The notes below the pieces were generated by a model. That model made no database searches. It was not told where the DNA came from and saw nothing but the letters and a program-made list of their open reading frames with translations. Source: Pandoraea terrae (GTDB lineage Bacteria > Pseudomonadota > Gammaproteobacteria > Burkholderiales > Burkholderiaceae). Taken from it: DNA of 64,000 bases. The stretch covers positions 62,001 through 126,000 of the forward strand of contig NZ_CABPRZ010000003.1 of the NCBI RefSeq assembly GCF_902459695.1, read 5' to 3'. How positions within the stretch are numbered: the stretch's first letter is position 1; every line of letters begins with the position of its first letter. The position numbers and the translations under genes were made by a program. Positions 9,357 to 17,173 of the stretch are shown here, piece by piece.

Positions 9357-9513
9357 CTTGAGCTTCTCCGCAATTGAATTATGCGAGTGAGCCTGGAAGC
9401 TCGACATGGGGTATCGCCCTACCGAAGCGGTGGGGTTTGCGCGCCTGTCGTCTCTTGATGATCGCGATGATTTTCCTGACCTGCACAGCCTGGTCCCGCA
9501 GCAGCGTTGCGCG

Positions 9514-9529
9514 GTTTCGAGGATGAAAC
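9514..9529. promoter_or_regulatory. Candidate activator site GTTTCG-N4-TGAAAC
   Basis: An inverted repeat, GTTTCG then AGGA then TGAAAC, lies in the 336 bp gap between the divergent transglycosylase and ccsB genes. It has the same half-sites and N4 spacing (one mismatch) as sites at 14130-14145 and 44135-44150. Its centre is about 84 bp upstream of the GG of a sigma-54 promoter match at 9604, the same distance as at 44 kb. Apart from this and the promoter match I see nothing else in the gap. Confidence 0.5.
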
Positions 9530-9603
9530 GTTTCGGATAACCGCGGGCTTCGTCACCCGTGCCGTCGCAAGTCGCGCCGCGCTGCGTCTGGGTTTTCAGC
9601 GTC

Positions 9604-9619
9604 GGGTACGGTTCGTGCA
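9604..9619 (+). promoter_or_regulatory. Possible sigma-54 promoter of ccsB
   Basis: The sequence GGGTACGGTTCGTGCA has the invariant GG and GC ten bases apart and matches 10 of the 12 defined consensus positions loosely (mismatches at T1, C4 and T12). It is the weakest -24/-12 match of the set; support comes mainly from its spacing to the inverted repeat at 9514. Confidence 0.38.
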
Positions 9620-9692
9620 TGGGTAATGGGAGTCGTGCGAAGTGCCGCGACGCCAGAACAGGATATGGCTACTTCGCCATATATCGATCGAC

Positions 9693-10880
9693 ATGAAACC
9701 GAATCCATCACTTCCCGGACCCGGCGCGCGCCGGCATGCGCATGCGACCCAACAGCACGGCGAAATGACTGCCGCGTCAGCCTTGGGGCCGTTCGACTGG
9801 CTGTTCGCCCTGTTGCTCGCGATGGGCGCCGGTTTCGCGTTCTTGCGTTATCACGCGACCATGGATGTCTACGACGAAGGCGTCCTGGCGGCCGCCTCAC
9901 CGGCGCTGGTCGTGTTGGGTTGGCGCTGGAAACCGGCGCGATCGCTGTTGCTTGGCATTGCAGCGTTGTCGTTGGCGGGCATCGCGCTGTATCGCGGTGA
10001 CCTGGCGCGGGCCGAATCGGCGTTCTTCCTGAAGTATCTGCTGGCGAGCCAGTCGGCGATCTTATGGATGAGCACGCTGTTCGTCGTCGCCACCGTTTTC
10101 TATTGGATCGGCATGCTGGCGCGCTCTCCTGCGGGCGGTGCGATCGGCTCGAAGTTGACCTGGGCGGCCGTGCTGGCGGGCTTCGTCGGCTTGATGATGC
10201 GCTGGCATGAGTCCTATTTGATCGGCAGCGACGTCGCCCATATTCCCATTTCGAATCTGTATGAAGTGTTCGTGCTGTTTTGCCTGATCACCTCCCTGTT
10301 CTACCTGTATTACGAGGGACATTACCGGACGCGCGCGCTCGGCGCGTTTGTATTGCCGGTGATCTGCGCCGCGGTCGCCTTCATGGTGTGGTACTCGCTC
10401 ACGCGGGGCGCGCACGAAATCCAGCCGCTTGTGCCGGCGCTGCAAAGCTGGTGGATGAAGATCCATGTGCCGGCGAACTTCATCGGCTACGCCAGCTTCT
10501 CGTTGTCGGCGATGGTGTCGGTAGCCTACTTGCTGAAACGGCACGGCGTGTTCGTCGATCGCCTGCCGTCGTTCGAATTGCTTGACGACGTCATGCACAA
10601 GTCGATTGCGGTCGGCTTTGCATTTTTCACCATAGCGACAATTCTGGGCGCGCTATGGGCGGCCGAAGCGTGGGGTGGCTATTGGAGTTGGGATCCGAAG
10701 GAAACCTGGGCGCTGATCGTGTGGCTGAACTACGCGGCGTGGCTTCATTTGCGCCGGATGAGAGGGCCAGGCGGCGCCGCAGCGGCCTGGTGGGCGCTGA
10801 TCGGCCTGCTCGTCACAACCTTCGCATTTCTGGGCGTGAACATGTTCTTGTCGGGGCTGCACAGCTACGGCGAGCTGTAG
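9693..10880 (+). CDS. ccsB: CcsB/ResC-like cytochrome c biogenesis protein
   Basis: Polytopic inner-membrane haem-handling protein of System II cytochrome c maturation, about 395 residues. The diagnostic tryptophan-rich motif is WGGYWSWDPKETWALIVWL, preceded by PISNLYEVFVLFCLI, with conserved histidines in periplasmic loops (for example KIHVPANFIGYASFSLSAM). System II needs ResB/Ccs1 as partner; no ResB gene is in the window, so this copy either uses one from elsewhere or is specialised. The start is uncertain: GTG 9642, ATG 9693 and ATG 9765 are in frame and none has a strong ribosome site. The nearby c-type cytochromes (11489-13761 and 41128-42792) are the obvious clients. A terminator follows. 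Confidence 0.85.
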   Translation: MKPNPSLPGPGARRHAHATQQHGEMTAASALGPFDWLFALLLAMGAGFAFLRYHATMDVYDEGVLAAASPALVVLGWRWKPARSLLLGIAALSLAGIALYRGDLARAESAFFLKYLLASQSAILWMSTLFVVATVFYWIGMLARSPAGGAIGSKLTWAAVLAGFVGLMMRWHESYLIGSDVAHIPISNLYEVFVLFCLITSLFYLYYEGHYRTRALGAFVLPVICAAVAFMVWYSLTRGAHEIQPLVPALQSWWMKIHVPANFIGYASFSLSAMVSVAYLLKRHGVFVDRLPSFELLDDVMHKSIAVGFAFFTIATILGALWAAEAWGGYWSWDPKETWALIVWLNYAAWLHLRRMRGPGGAAAAWWALIGLLVTTFAFLGVNMFLSGLHSYGEL

Positions 10881-10912
10881 GACGCGCGACTTCCGGCAAC
10901 AACCATACAGCG

Positions 10913-10967
10913 CTGCGCCTCGCGAGACTTCCGGCCGGCGCCGGCCGTCGCTGAGGCGCAGATTTTT
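10913..10967. terminator. Bidirectional-position terminator after ccsB
   Basis: A 9 bp stem (CTGCGCCTC with GAGGCGCAG) encloses an inner GGCCGGCGCCGGCC palindrome and is followed by ATTTTT on the plus strand. It lies between the 3' ends of ccsB and the small acidic-protein gene; the T-run serves ccsB. Confidence 0.7.
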
Positions 10968-10978
10968 CAACGGAACGA

Positions 10979-11215
10979 CTACTCCTTCGCGTCGTTGCTT
11001 TTTTCGTCTTCCTGCGTGTTGCTCATCGCATCTTCTTTCACCGGGTCGCTGGCCATGGTTGCTTGATTCGTCTCGTCCTGCACGGCTTCGGCGTTCGCAA
11101 CGGGTTCCTGGCTGGTGACCTCTTCAACGCCCGGCGCGTTGGCTGCGGCCTGGACCGCGAATGCGGGGGCGAACGTCAGGCAACCGAGCAGAATGCCGGC
11201 AGTAAGCTTGTTCAT
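10979..11215 (-). CDS. Small acidic exported protein, function unknown
   Basis: A 78-residue protein with a clear signal peptide (MNKLTAGILLGCLTFAPAFA, cleavage near AVQA) and a mature part of about 55 residues that is strongly acidic and likely disordered, with many Glu, Asp, Asn and Gln and a C-terminus ending NDAKE. The ATG at 11215 follows GAGGAG with a suitable spacer; a longer reading upstream crosses hairpins and is not credible. It lies downstream of the diheme cytochrome gene on the same strand. I do not recognise a family; an acidic periplasmic metal-binding or buffering peptide is one guess. Confidence 0.65.
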   Translation of the reverse strand: MNKLTAGILLGCLTFAPAFAVQAAANAPGVEEVTSQEPVANAEAVQDETNQATMASDPVKEDAMSNTQEDEKSNDAKE

Positions 11216-11488
11216 GATGGACTCCTCGATCGATTCAGTGAGTGGGTGCAAGACTTGCGAGGCGGCCGCAGGCGCTGGGGGAATCCCGTCGCTACCGGGA
11301 TCCCTGAAGCGGCCAGCGGCCAGCGGCCAGCGGGTAGGGGGCCGGTCCGCTGGCCGCCAATTCATTTTTGTGCGGATCCCCCCGGAAGAAAAGTAGGAAT
11401 CCTCGCAAAGCAGGATGGGTAAGGTCCCGCCCGCCCGTCGGGGCGGCCAAGGCAATCGCAGGCGCGGACCGGGGGGACTACGCTGCGC
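11216..11488. repeat. Intergenic region with GGCCAGC repeats and hairpins
   Basis: Between the cytochrome gene and the small acidic gene (both minus) are three to four tandem copies of GGCCAGC at about 11311-11333. The last copy forms an 11 bp perfect stem with 11347-11357 (GCGGCCAGCGG with CCGCTGGCCGC), and a second shorter stem (ATCCCG with CGGGAT) sits at about 11283-11301. On the minus strand there is no T-run. Transcript processing or partial termination is possible. Confidence 0.5.
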
Positions 11489-12190
11489 TCATTGAGCGTC
11501 CGGGGTAGCGACTGCTTCCTTCTCAGCGTCCGGGGTAGAGACCGCTTCCTTCGTCTCGGCCGGAAATGCCTCGACGTAGGCCGCGACGGCTTGCATCTCA
11601 CGCTCCGTCATGTTGGCGCAGATCTCCTTCATGATGGCCCCGCGAGGCCGGGCATCGGTGTGCCGGAAGACCATGAGCTGTTTCACGACGTAATCGGAAT
11701 GTTGGCCGGCCAGCCGTGGAAACGCGCCTTCGCCCTCGCCCCGCTGGCCGTGACATGACTGGCACGCCGCCACGCCTTTGTCCGGCAGGCCGTGCGCATA
11801 GATCGCCCTTCCTTCGGAGATCAGCTGGTCATCATCGGCCTTGCCGAGCGCGGGTTGCTGACTTGAGAAATAGTCGGCGATTTCGTTGATTTGCCGCTCG
11901 CTAAGATGCGTAAAACCCCACATGAACTTGACGCCGTTCGGATCGGTCCGGCGATGGTTCTTGAAGTCCGTGAGCTGATCGACGATGTATTCGCGTTGTT
12001 GCCCCGCCAGTTTGGGAAAAAAAGGCGACACCGAAACGCCAGTCATGCCATGGCAGTTCGAACATATCTGCATGGCGATCGTCTTGCCGGCGACCGCCGG
12101 ATTGTCGACCTCCCGGGAGCGCTCCAAGGTGTGACAAGCCGATCCGGCAAGCAAGGTTCCAAGAACGATGATTGACGCTGCATGTTTCAT
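11489..12190 (-). CDS. Diheme c-type cytochrome, c4-like
   Basis: Periplasmic electron carrier of 233 residues with two haem-binding motifs, CSNCH (C43-H47) and CQSCH (C143-H147), each heading a class I cytochrome domain with the c4-type sequences FFPKLAGQQREYIVDQLTDF and FPRLAGQHSDYVVKQLMVF. Methionines near M90 and in AIMKEI are candidate axial ligands. The N-terminus is exported; Cys19 follows GSA, which is a poor lipobox. The C-terminus carries a duplicated EAVSTPDAE/EAVATPDAQ tail encoded by a near-perfect DNA repeat. It lies downstream of the porin-cytochrome on the same strand and is a natural periplasmic acceptor for it. Confidence 0.9.
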   Translation of the reverse strand: MKHAASIIVLGTLLAGSACHTLERSREVDNPAVAGKTIAMQICSNCHGMTGVSVSPFFPKLAGQQREYIVDQLTDFKNHRRTDPNGVKFMWGFTHLSERQINEIADYFSSQQPALGKADDDQLISEGRAIYAHGLPDKGVAACQSCHGQRGEGEGAFPRLAGQHSDYVVKQLMVFRHTDARPRGAIMKEICANMTEREMQAVAAYVEAFPAETKEAVSTPDAEKEAVATPDAQ

Positions 12191-12318
12191 GTGACTAACC
12201 TCCTGGGCCCTGCCTTTGCTGTCGCCGAGTTAGCGGCGTCGCGCGCTGGTGCGTCCGATGCGCACCACGCAACACTTCGATCCCCGCGTTCGCTGGATAT
12301 GCCACATCCGCGAAACCG

Positions 12319-12360
12319 CTTCCACGCGTCGCAAGGTCTTCGCATTGCGACGCGTGGAAG
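12319..12360. repeat. Strong hairpin between the two cytochrome genes
   Basis: A perfect 16 bp inverted repeat (CTTCCACGCGTCGCAA at 12319-12334, complement at 12345-12360) with a 10-base loop lies 16 bp beyond the stop of the porin-cytochrome gene and about 130 bp before the diheme cytochrome gene. No T-run follows on the minus strand. It could be a weak terminator or an mRNA stabiliser that sets different levels of the two products. Confidence 0.7.
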
Positions 12361-12375
12361 GCACCGAAACGTATC

Positions 12376-13761
12376 TCACCAGGACACAGCCCATAGATAG
12401 ATGAACAACGTGTTGTTGTCTCTTGCGTTGCGGCCGTTGCCGTCGAAGTTGGTGGTGGCGCCGAAGAACTTTGTGAAATGCGTGTACTGAACGCCGATCC
12501 GCACGTATGGCCACGGCATCCAGAAGATCTCCGGCATCCAGCCTTGCGTCGCGGGAGAAAAGGTTGCACTGCCGGCGTAGGCGACGCTGTCGCTGGTGCC
12601 GGAAATATTGAAGTAGGAAAGGCTGACGCCATATTTGGCGTTATAGATATACGAAGCCTTCAGCCGCAACGAGTTGAGATTGGCGGAGGTGGTGTCACCA
12701 AAGACCAGGTTGTTCGGGTCATCGATGTTCTCGCGAACGTAGCGGGCCTGTACGCTGACCGTGTGGGGCTCGAGCAGGTATTGGTATTGCGCATCGAAGC
12801 CGAGATCGCGAAAGCGGGTCACCCCTTGGTCGAATATCGGAAAAGCGTCCGGGCCATTGGGATAGACATCGGCATTCAAGCCGAATGCCCCGACCATGAC
12901 GTTGTTCGCGCCCCATTCATGGGTCAGCGCAACCCGCCAATATGGGTTGGAGCCGCGCAAATACGTCTGCGGGTGGTCCACGTTGCCGGCCGCCTTGCCT
13001 TTGCTCAGGAACGACCAGATGCCGTCGGCGGTGCTGTACAACGAGACCTCTGCGTAAAGGATCTTGTTCCAGTAGGCATAGGCGCCCATGCCGACGACCT
13101 GCTGGGCCAGTCCTCCCTCGACGAGGGTCGTGGCCGGTGGCGTCGCGACCGGACTTAGCGGCGGGGAAACGTAGGGATAGCTCCATGCCGGCGCCGTGTT
13201 GAACACGTCTTGCACGGTCGGGTTGTTGTGCAGCGTCGCGCCGATCACGAGGTCGGTGCCGTCGGTGATGATCCGGTCAGCGTAGCGAATGTCCGTGTTG
13301 TCCGAGCCCCATCGACCGACAAACCGGCTCTGATCGTCCTGGTGATCGTAGTTCACATAGGTGTATTGGGCGAAGCCGCCGATGTGGTCGGTAATCTTCC
13401 CTGCGAGGAAGACGCTGGCCGCATCGAATATCACATTACCGTCCTTGGGGACGATGGGATTGCCGGACGAATCGATGTTGTTCCGCGTCCGCGTAATGTC
13501 GACGGTGCCCATCGCGGCGATCGGAATGGTGCGTTCGCCGAAGGTATACCCGGTCATCTTGAACATTCGCCCGTAGGGTGTCAGCTCGGGAAACTGCCCG
13601 CCGGCGTGACAGGCCACGCAGCCGTGCGCCGTCTGGCGCGCGAATATCGGCAGTGCCAGCGCGCTGGATGCCTGCCACAGGCAAAGGCCCACGAGTGCGC
13701 CCATCCAGGCGCGGCGAAGCTGGCGACTTGTTTCGTTTTTGGCAGTTTGGATCGTCGTCAT
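12376..13761 (-). CDS. Cyc2-like outer-membrane porin with N-terminal monohaem motif
   Basis: A 461-residue exported protein combining one haem c site with a beta-barrel. The signal peptide (GALVGLCLWQASSALA) is followed directly by LPIFARQTAHGCVACHAGGQ, with C48, C51 and H52 as the haem motif, then FPELTPYGRMFKMTGYTFG. The rest alternates polar and aromatic residues in strand-like repeats (FAQYTYVNYDHQDDQSRFVG, SLRLKASYIYNAKYGVSLSY) and ends in an aromatic residue (WAVSW), as outer-membrane barrels do. This layout is that of Cyc2-type porin-cytochromes, which pass electrons from extracellular Fe(II) through the outer membrane. The ATG at 13761 has GGGGAG upstream. Substrate is inferred only; Cyc2 homology would need confirming. 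Confidence 0.75.
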   Translation of the reverse strand: MTTIQTAKNETSRQLRRAWMGALVGLCLWQASSALALPIFARQTAHGCVACHAGGQFPELTPYGRMFKMTGYTFGERTIPIAAMGTVDITRTRNNIDSSGNPIVPKDGNVIFDAASVFLAGKITDHIGGFAQYTYVNYDHQDDQSRFVGRWGSDNTDIRYADRIITDGTDLVIGATLHNNPTVQDVFNTAPAWSYPYVSPPLSPVATPPATTLVEGGLAQQVVGMGAYAYWNKILYAEVSLYSTADGIWSFLSKGKAAGNVDHPQTYLRGSNPYWRVALTHEWGANNVMVGAFGLNADVYPNGPDAFPIFDQGVTRFRDLGFDAQYQYLLEPHTVSVQARYVRENIDDPNNLVFGDTTSANLNSLRLKASYIYNAKYGVSLSYFNISGTSDSVAYAGSATFSPATQGWMPEIFWMPWPYVRIGVQYTHFTKFFGATTNFDGNGRNARDNNTLFIYLWAVSW

Positions 13762-13856
13762 GGCTACTCCCCACACACAGGCGTTGTCAAGGGTAGAACG
13801 CCGCACACTTGTATTCTGGAAGCAGGGGGGATGGCGCGGTATGGGGCGCTCTCCTA

Positions 13857-13872
13857 CGCAGTCGGTAGGCCA
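13857..13872 (-). promoter_or_regulatory. Weak sigma-54-like match ahead of the porin-cytochrome gene
   Basis: On the minus strand TGGCCTACCGACTGCG has TGGC and the GG-N10-GC spacing, with a poorer -12 end. It would give a leader of about 85 bases. No clear GTTTCA-N4-TGAAAC repeat lies at the expected distance; only a TGAAAC half-site occurs at 13907-13912. The surrounding 13762-14330 gap has no credible gene. Confidence 0.25.
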
Positions 13873-14129
13873 AACCATACAAGTTGCGATGGGTTCATAT
13901 GGGGCGTGAAACTTGCCGACGGCACGCGTTTGATTCGGAGTTGCAACAGGAATCGAGCCTGGGACGCGCCTGAGGGTAGTCCCGTAGCGTTGTCCGGGCG
14001 TGCGCGGCAAAGCACCGCCTGTCTTGGCAATGGCGCGGCTGGCGGCGTCGGCCAGGACGAAATTTCAGAGGGAACGGCACCGTGTTTGATACGGTTGCGT
14101 ACGTCTGCACGCAGGCCAAGGACCTCCGT

Positions 14130-14145
14130 GTTTCAGGAGTGAAAC
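14130..14145. promoter_or_regulatory. Candidate activator site GTTTCA-N4-TGAAAC
   Basis: A perfect inverted repeat, GTTTCA, GGAG, TGAAAC, lies in the 569 bp gap between the divergent porin-cytochrome and response-regulator genes. Its centre is about 62 bp upstream of the GG of the sigma-54 promoter match at 14199, which is two DNA turns closer than at 9.5 and 44 kb, so it would keep the same face of the helix. Confidence 0.6.
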
Positions 14146-14198
14146 GTTTTTCTGCGCCCGAACAAGGGGTCGGCACCGGCGCCACGCGCCAGCGTGGC

Positions 14199-14214
14199 TG
14201 GTGCGAACCTTGCT
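14199..14214 (+). promoter_or_regulatory. Sigma-54 (-24/-12) promoter of the response regulator
   Basis: TGGTGCGAACCTTGCT has TGG, the CG of the -24 block, and a full TTGCT -12 block with GG and GC ten bases apart; only two defined positions differ from TGGCACG-N4-TTGCW. Transcription would begin near 14226, leaving a leader of about 105 bases before the GTG at 14331. Confidence 0.65.
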
Positions 14215-14330
14215 TCACTTGGCGCGGGATGACGCTGCGCCGGATGGACCCGATCAATGGACTTCCGGTGGATCCCTCTTTTTTGCACGCGGGCGAGGTG
14301 CAAGATGAGAATGCAGCGGGGGAGGATAAC

Positions 14331-15098
14331 GTGAATGCCAAGTATCGCGTGTTGTTGGCGGAAGACCACCACCTTTTGCGAGAGGGGCTGCGCCTGATGT
14401 TCTGCGCCCTGAACGAGTTCGACGTCATTGGTGAGGCGAAGGATGGCGGGGAGGCATGCCGGCTTGCCGTCTCCATGATCCCGGACCTGATCGTGACTGA
14501 CCTGGCGATGCCCGGCATGGATGGCATCGATGTCATCGCAGCCATCAAGCGCAGATTGCCTCACATTCGGATCATCGCGCTCACCGTGCATCAGGATGAA
14601 GAATACGTCCGTGAGGCGCTGCGCGTAGGCGCTGATGGTTACGTGCTGAAAAGCGCATCGGTCGACGAACTTTTCGCAGCCGTGCGCGCCGTGATGCAGG
14701 GAAAGCGGCATTTGAGTCCCGACGTCTACGGCTGCCTCGTCGATTCGTTCGTCTCCGGGCGCGAAAATCATGCGCCAAGACCCGCCTGCGACCGTCTCAC
14801 CGCACGTGAACGCAGCGTCCTGAAGCTTGTCGCGGAAGGTCGCACCAATCGACAGGTCGGCGTGTATTTGCACCTCAGTCCCAAGACGATTGAAAAGTAT
14901 CGCGCCAGCCTGATGCGCAAACTGGAAATATGCAACTTGACAGGTCTGGTGCTCGTCGCGATCGAGATGGGCTTGATTGGGGACCCGACGCCCGCGGCGC
15001 CCGTGCACCACGCGAACGGTGAAGCAGAATCGAATGGCAAGCACCGAGACGGCGACGCGCGGCTGGATAGCCAAATCAGCGTTGCCAGAGGCGGCTGA
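14331..15098 (+). CDS. NarL/FixJ-type response regulator
   Basis: Two-component response regulator of 255 residues. The receiver domain begins YRVLLAEDHHLLREGLRLMF, with D57 (DLIVTDLAMPGMDGIDVI) as phosphate acceptor and K107 (GYVLKSAS). The LuxR-type helix-turn-helix is at about 160-206 (LTARERSVLKLVAEGRTNRQ, then LHLSPKTIEKYRASLMRKLE). I place the start at GTG 14331 because GGGGGAGG lies five bases upstream and the receiver fold begins there; upstream in-frame sequence is promoter. A polar tail of about 40 residues is extra. Its partner is probably the convergent histidine kinase. Likely targets are the cytochrome and secretion genes around it. Confidence 0.9.
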   Translation: MNAKYRVLLAEDHHLLREGLRLMFCALNEFDVIGEAKDGGEACRLAVSMIPDLIVTDLAMPGMDGIDVIAAIKRRLPHIRIIALTVHQDEEYVREALRVGADGYVLKSASVDELFAAVRAVMQGKRHLSPDVYGCLVDSFVSGRENHAPRPACDRLTARERSVLKLVAEGRTNRQVGVYLHLSPKTIEKYRASLMRKLEICNLTGLVLVAIEMGLIGDPTPAAPVHHANGEAESNGKHRDGDARLDSQISVARGG

Positions 15099-15192
15099 GC
15101 GCGGCTGGCGCGAGCTTGGGCGAAGAGGGCGAAGAGGGCGGGGGCAGGGGCGAGGGCGGAGGGCGACGCAGACATCGCGCAGCCCGTGCGCA

Positions 15193-16329
15193 TCACATCT
15201 TCCAGATCGCTGATACCAGCGTTCCGCCGCCGTCGCCGCAGCAGATGAAAAATGCGCCGCCGTTCAACTCGACGCGTTGTTGCATCCCGATCAAGCCCAA
15301 ACCCGAGAAAGTCGATGGGTCGGCCGTGACGGGCAGATTGCCAAGTCCGATGCCGTTGTCCTGGATCGTCAACAGGATGCCGGCTTCGACGCGCTGCACG
15401 GTCAGCCTGATTTCCGTTGCCGCGCCGTGCTTCATGGCATTGTTCATCGCTTCCTGAGCGATTCTGAACATGTCTGCCTTGAGATTGTCCGGGATGTCAT
15501 GCTCCTCCACATCACATTCAAAGACGACGGCGACGGTCTGCGAACCCTGAGCCACCCGCCGGCAGAGCGATTCCAACGCGACGGCAAGGCCCAGCCGGTC
15601 GAGCAGCACCGGGCGCAATTCGCTGCAAATGTGATGCACCTCGCCGATGGCATCGCGCATGTGCAGCACGACCGTGTCGAGCTGCCCGGTCGCTTCATCG
15701 ACGTCGCCCTGGCGCATGCGCCGAAGTGAGTTTTCGACCATCAGCTTGATCAGGGTAAGGGCCTGACCGAGGCCGTCATGGAGTTCGGAGGAGATGCGTT
15801 TGCGTTCCCATTCCTGGCCAATCATCAGGTGCGCGTAACGCTGTCGGGAATCCGTTTCGGAACATGGCGCAGCTTCAAGACATTGCCGCTGCCCGACGAC
15901 GGGCTCCTCGAAGATGGTCAGAAGTGCCCTGCAATGTCCGGCGTTATCCAGGATGGTTTGCTGGTGCAGCATCAGCGATGTCCGGCGGCCGTTGCGCGTG
16001 TGCAGGATCGCGTTAAACGAATGAGGCGTGCCCGATGCGCTCAGGGACAACCCGGCCACGACACCTTGCTGGTCGGCGTCCGACGCCAGGTCGACCACCG
16101 ATTTGCCGATCAGATCCTCGATCTGGTAGCCGAACAGGGCAGCGGCGCTGTCGTTGGCCGAGATGAATCGTCCGTCGCGGGACAAGACTCCCAATGCAGC
16201 GCCGCGTACGTCAGCCCCGACGCCGAAGCTCTTGCCATCTGGCTGAATCAGGGTCTTCATCTTGCGAGTCGCCTCGATCACGTCGCGCAAGTTCAGACGA
16301 TTGATTCCGCGGGGCGGGAAGGCATCCAT
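15193..16329 (-). CDS. Soluble PAS-domain histidine kinase, NarX-like transmitter
   Basis: Sensor kinase of 378 residues. A PAS domain spans about residues 42-140 (ALGVLSRDGRFISANDSAAA, then LFGYQIEDLIGKSVVDLAS). The HisKA_3 region has the phospho-acceptor H184 in ERKRISSELHDGLGQALTLI, and the ATPase domain has FRIAQEAMNNAMKHG, DNGIGLG and GLGLIGMQQRVELNGG. I see no signal peptide or membrane segment, so it should sense a cytoplasmic cue such as redox state or a ligand bound by PAS. It is convergent with the response regulator and divergent from gspG, so the pair flanks a 94 bp low-complexity GA-rich junction. Confidence 0.88.
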   Translation of the reverse strand: MDAFPPRGINRLNLRDVIEATRKMKTLIQPDGKSFGVGADVRGAALGVLSRDGRFISANDSAAALFGYQIEDLIGKSVVDLASDADQQGVVAGLSLSASGTPHSFNAILHTRNGRRTSLMLHQQTILDNAGHCRALLTIFEEPVVGQRQCLEAAPCSETDSRQRYAHLMIGQEWERKRISSELHDGLGQALTLIKLMVENSLRRMRQGDVDEATGQLDTVVLHMRDAIGEVHHICSELRPVLLDRLGLAVALESLCRRVAQGSQTVAVVFECDVEEHDIPDNLKADMFRIAQEAMNNAMKHGAATEIRLTVQRVEAGILLTIQDNGIGLGNLPVTADPSTFSGLGLIGMQQRVELNGGAFFICCGDGGGTLVSAIWKM

Positions 16330-16634
16330 CGGAACTCCCTAAGGCGGTAGTCGAGCCCGTGCTGCGAGACGCGGGAACGTAACGCTGCCGACGACCCGCA
16401 CACGGACCGATGTCAGCGTGCGAAATTCAGGCGTCGGCGCGCCTTTTCATCGTTTTGTGCGCTTTATTGTAGGCAGCCCGTAATGTTGTGCGCAACGGGG
16501 CGTAGCGCCATAGATGGGGCGCGGGTTCTTACCCACAGCTATGGGCGGGTATTCCTACTACTTACGCGTCCCCATAAGGACAAGAATGGGTACAAAGACC
16601 ACTCGAACCGGGGCCGGAAAGAAGGGGACGCACC
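16330..16634. promoter_or_regulatory. Divergent region between the kinase and secretion genes
   Basis: This 305 bp gap must hold the promoter for the 27 kb plus-strand run starting with gspG. I found neither a -24/-12 element nor a GTTTCA-N4-TGAAAC repeat in it. GTTG-TGCG-CAAC near 16485 is a short inverted repeat. The nearby response regulator is a candidate activator, but its site cannot be named. Confidence 0.35.
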
Positions 16635-17120
16635 ATGCACATCGATACGCATTTGATCGGGAGCGAACGGCGCCCGCGTATCTCGCGGCACGGTGTTCGC
16701 GCAAACGGGCAGGTGCGTCGATCGGGCGGGTTCACTTTGCTCGAGTTGCTGGTGGTCATGGTCATTATAGGTTTGCTCGCAGGGCTCGTGGCGCCTCGAT
16801 ATTTCGAACAGATCGGCAAATCGAACGTCAAGGTTGCGAAGGCGCAGATCGATTCCCTTGGCAAGGCGCTCGATGAATACCGTCTCGATATCGGGGCCTA
16901 TCCGACCACGGAGCAGGGGCTTCAAGCGCTGGTGACGATGCCGCAAAGCGAGTCCCGCTGGAGCGGCCCTTACTTGCAGAAGGCCGTCCCGCTCGACCCC
17001 TGGAGCCGTCCCTATATCTATCGCTCGCCCGGCGAACATGGCGATTACGATTTGTACACCCTGGGCAAGGGTGGGCAACCCGGCGGTACCGGCGAGAGCG
17101 CGACCATCGGGTCCTGGTGA
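16635..17120 (+). CDS. gspG: Major pseudopilin GspG
   Basis: Main subunit of the periplasmic pseudopilus that drives type II secretion, 161 residues. A 32-residue basic leader ends SGG, then FTLLELLVVMVIIGLLAGLV: cleavage after Gly32 leaves Phe1 and Glu5 as in type IV pilins. The GspG-specific C-terminal fold is present, with YPTTEQGLQALVTMPQ, SGPYLQKAVPLDPWSRPYIY and GEHGDYDLYTLGKGGQPGG. The leader is longer than usual (32 against 6-10 residues). It is the first gene of the plus-strand secretion cluster and abuts gspF. Confidence 0.93.
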   Translation: MHIDTHLIGSERRPRISRHGVRANGQVRRSGGFTLLELLVVMVIIGLLAGLVAPRYFEQIGKSNVKVAKAQIDSLGKALDEYRLDIGAYPTTEQGLQALVTMPQSESRWSGPYLQKAVPLDPWSRPYIYRSPGEHGDYDLYTLGKGGQPGGTGESATIGSW

Positions 17121-17173
17121 AACCGTCTGCGGCGACCCGCTACTCGCCTTACGGGCCGCCGAGGAGAAATGAG

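Noticed and set aside
9482-9497. A minus-strand sigma-54 promoter for the transglycosylase gene
   Set aside because: The match (GGGACCAGGCTGTGCA) is poor and lies only 17 bp from the inverted repeat, much closer than in the other cases.
15099-15192. GA-rich repeats between the two-component genes as a repeat array
   Set aside because: Short imperfect low-complexity copies in a convergent junction; no regular spacer or palindrome, so not a CRISPR or regulatory array.
16330-16634. A sigma-54 promoter for the secretion genes
   Set aside because: No GG-N10-GC element with a reasonable -24/-12 sequence and no GTTTCA-N4-TGAAAC repeat could be found in this gap.
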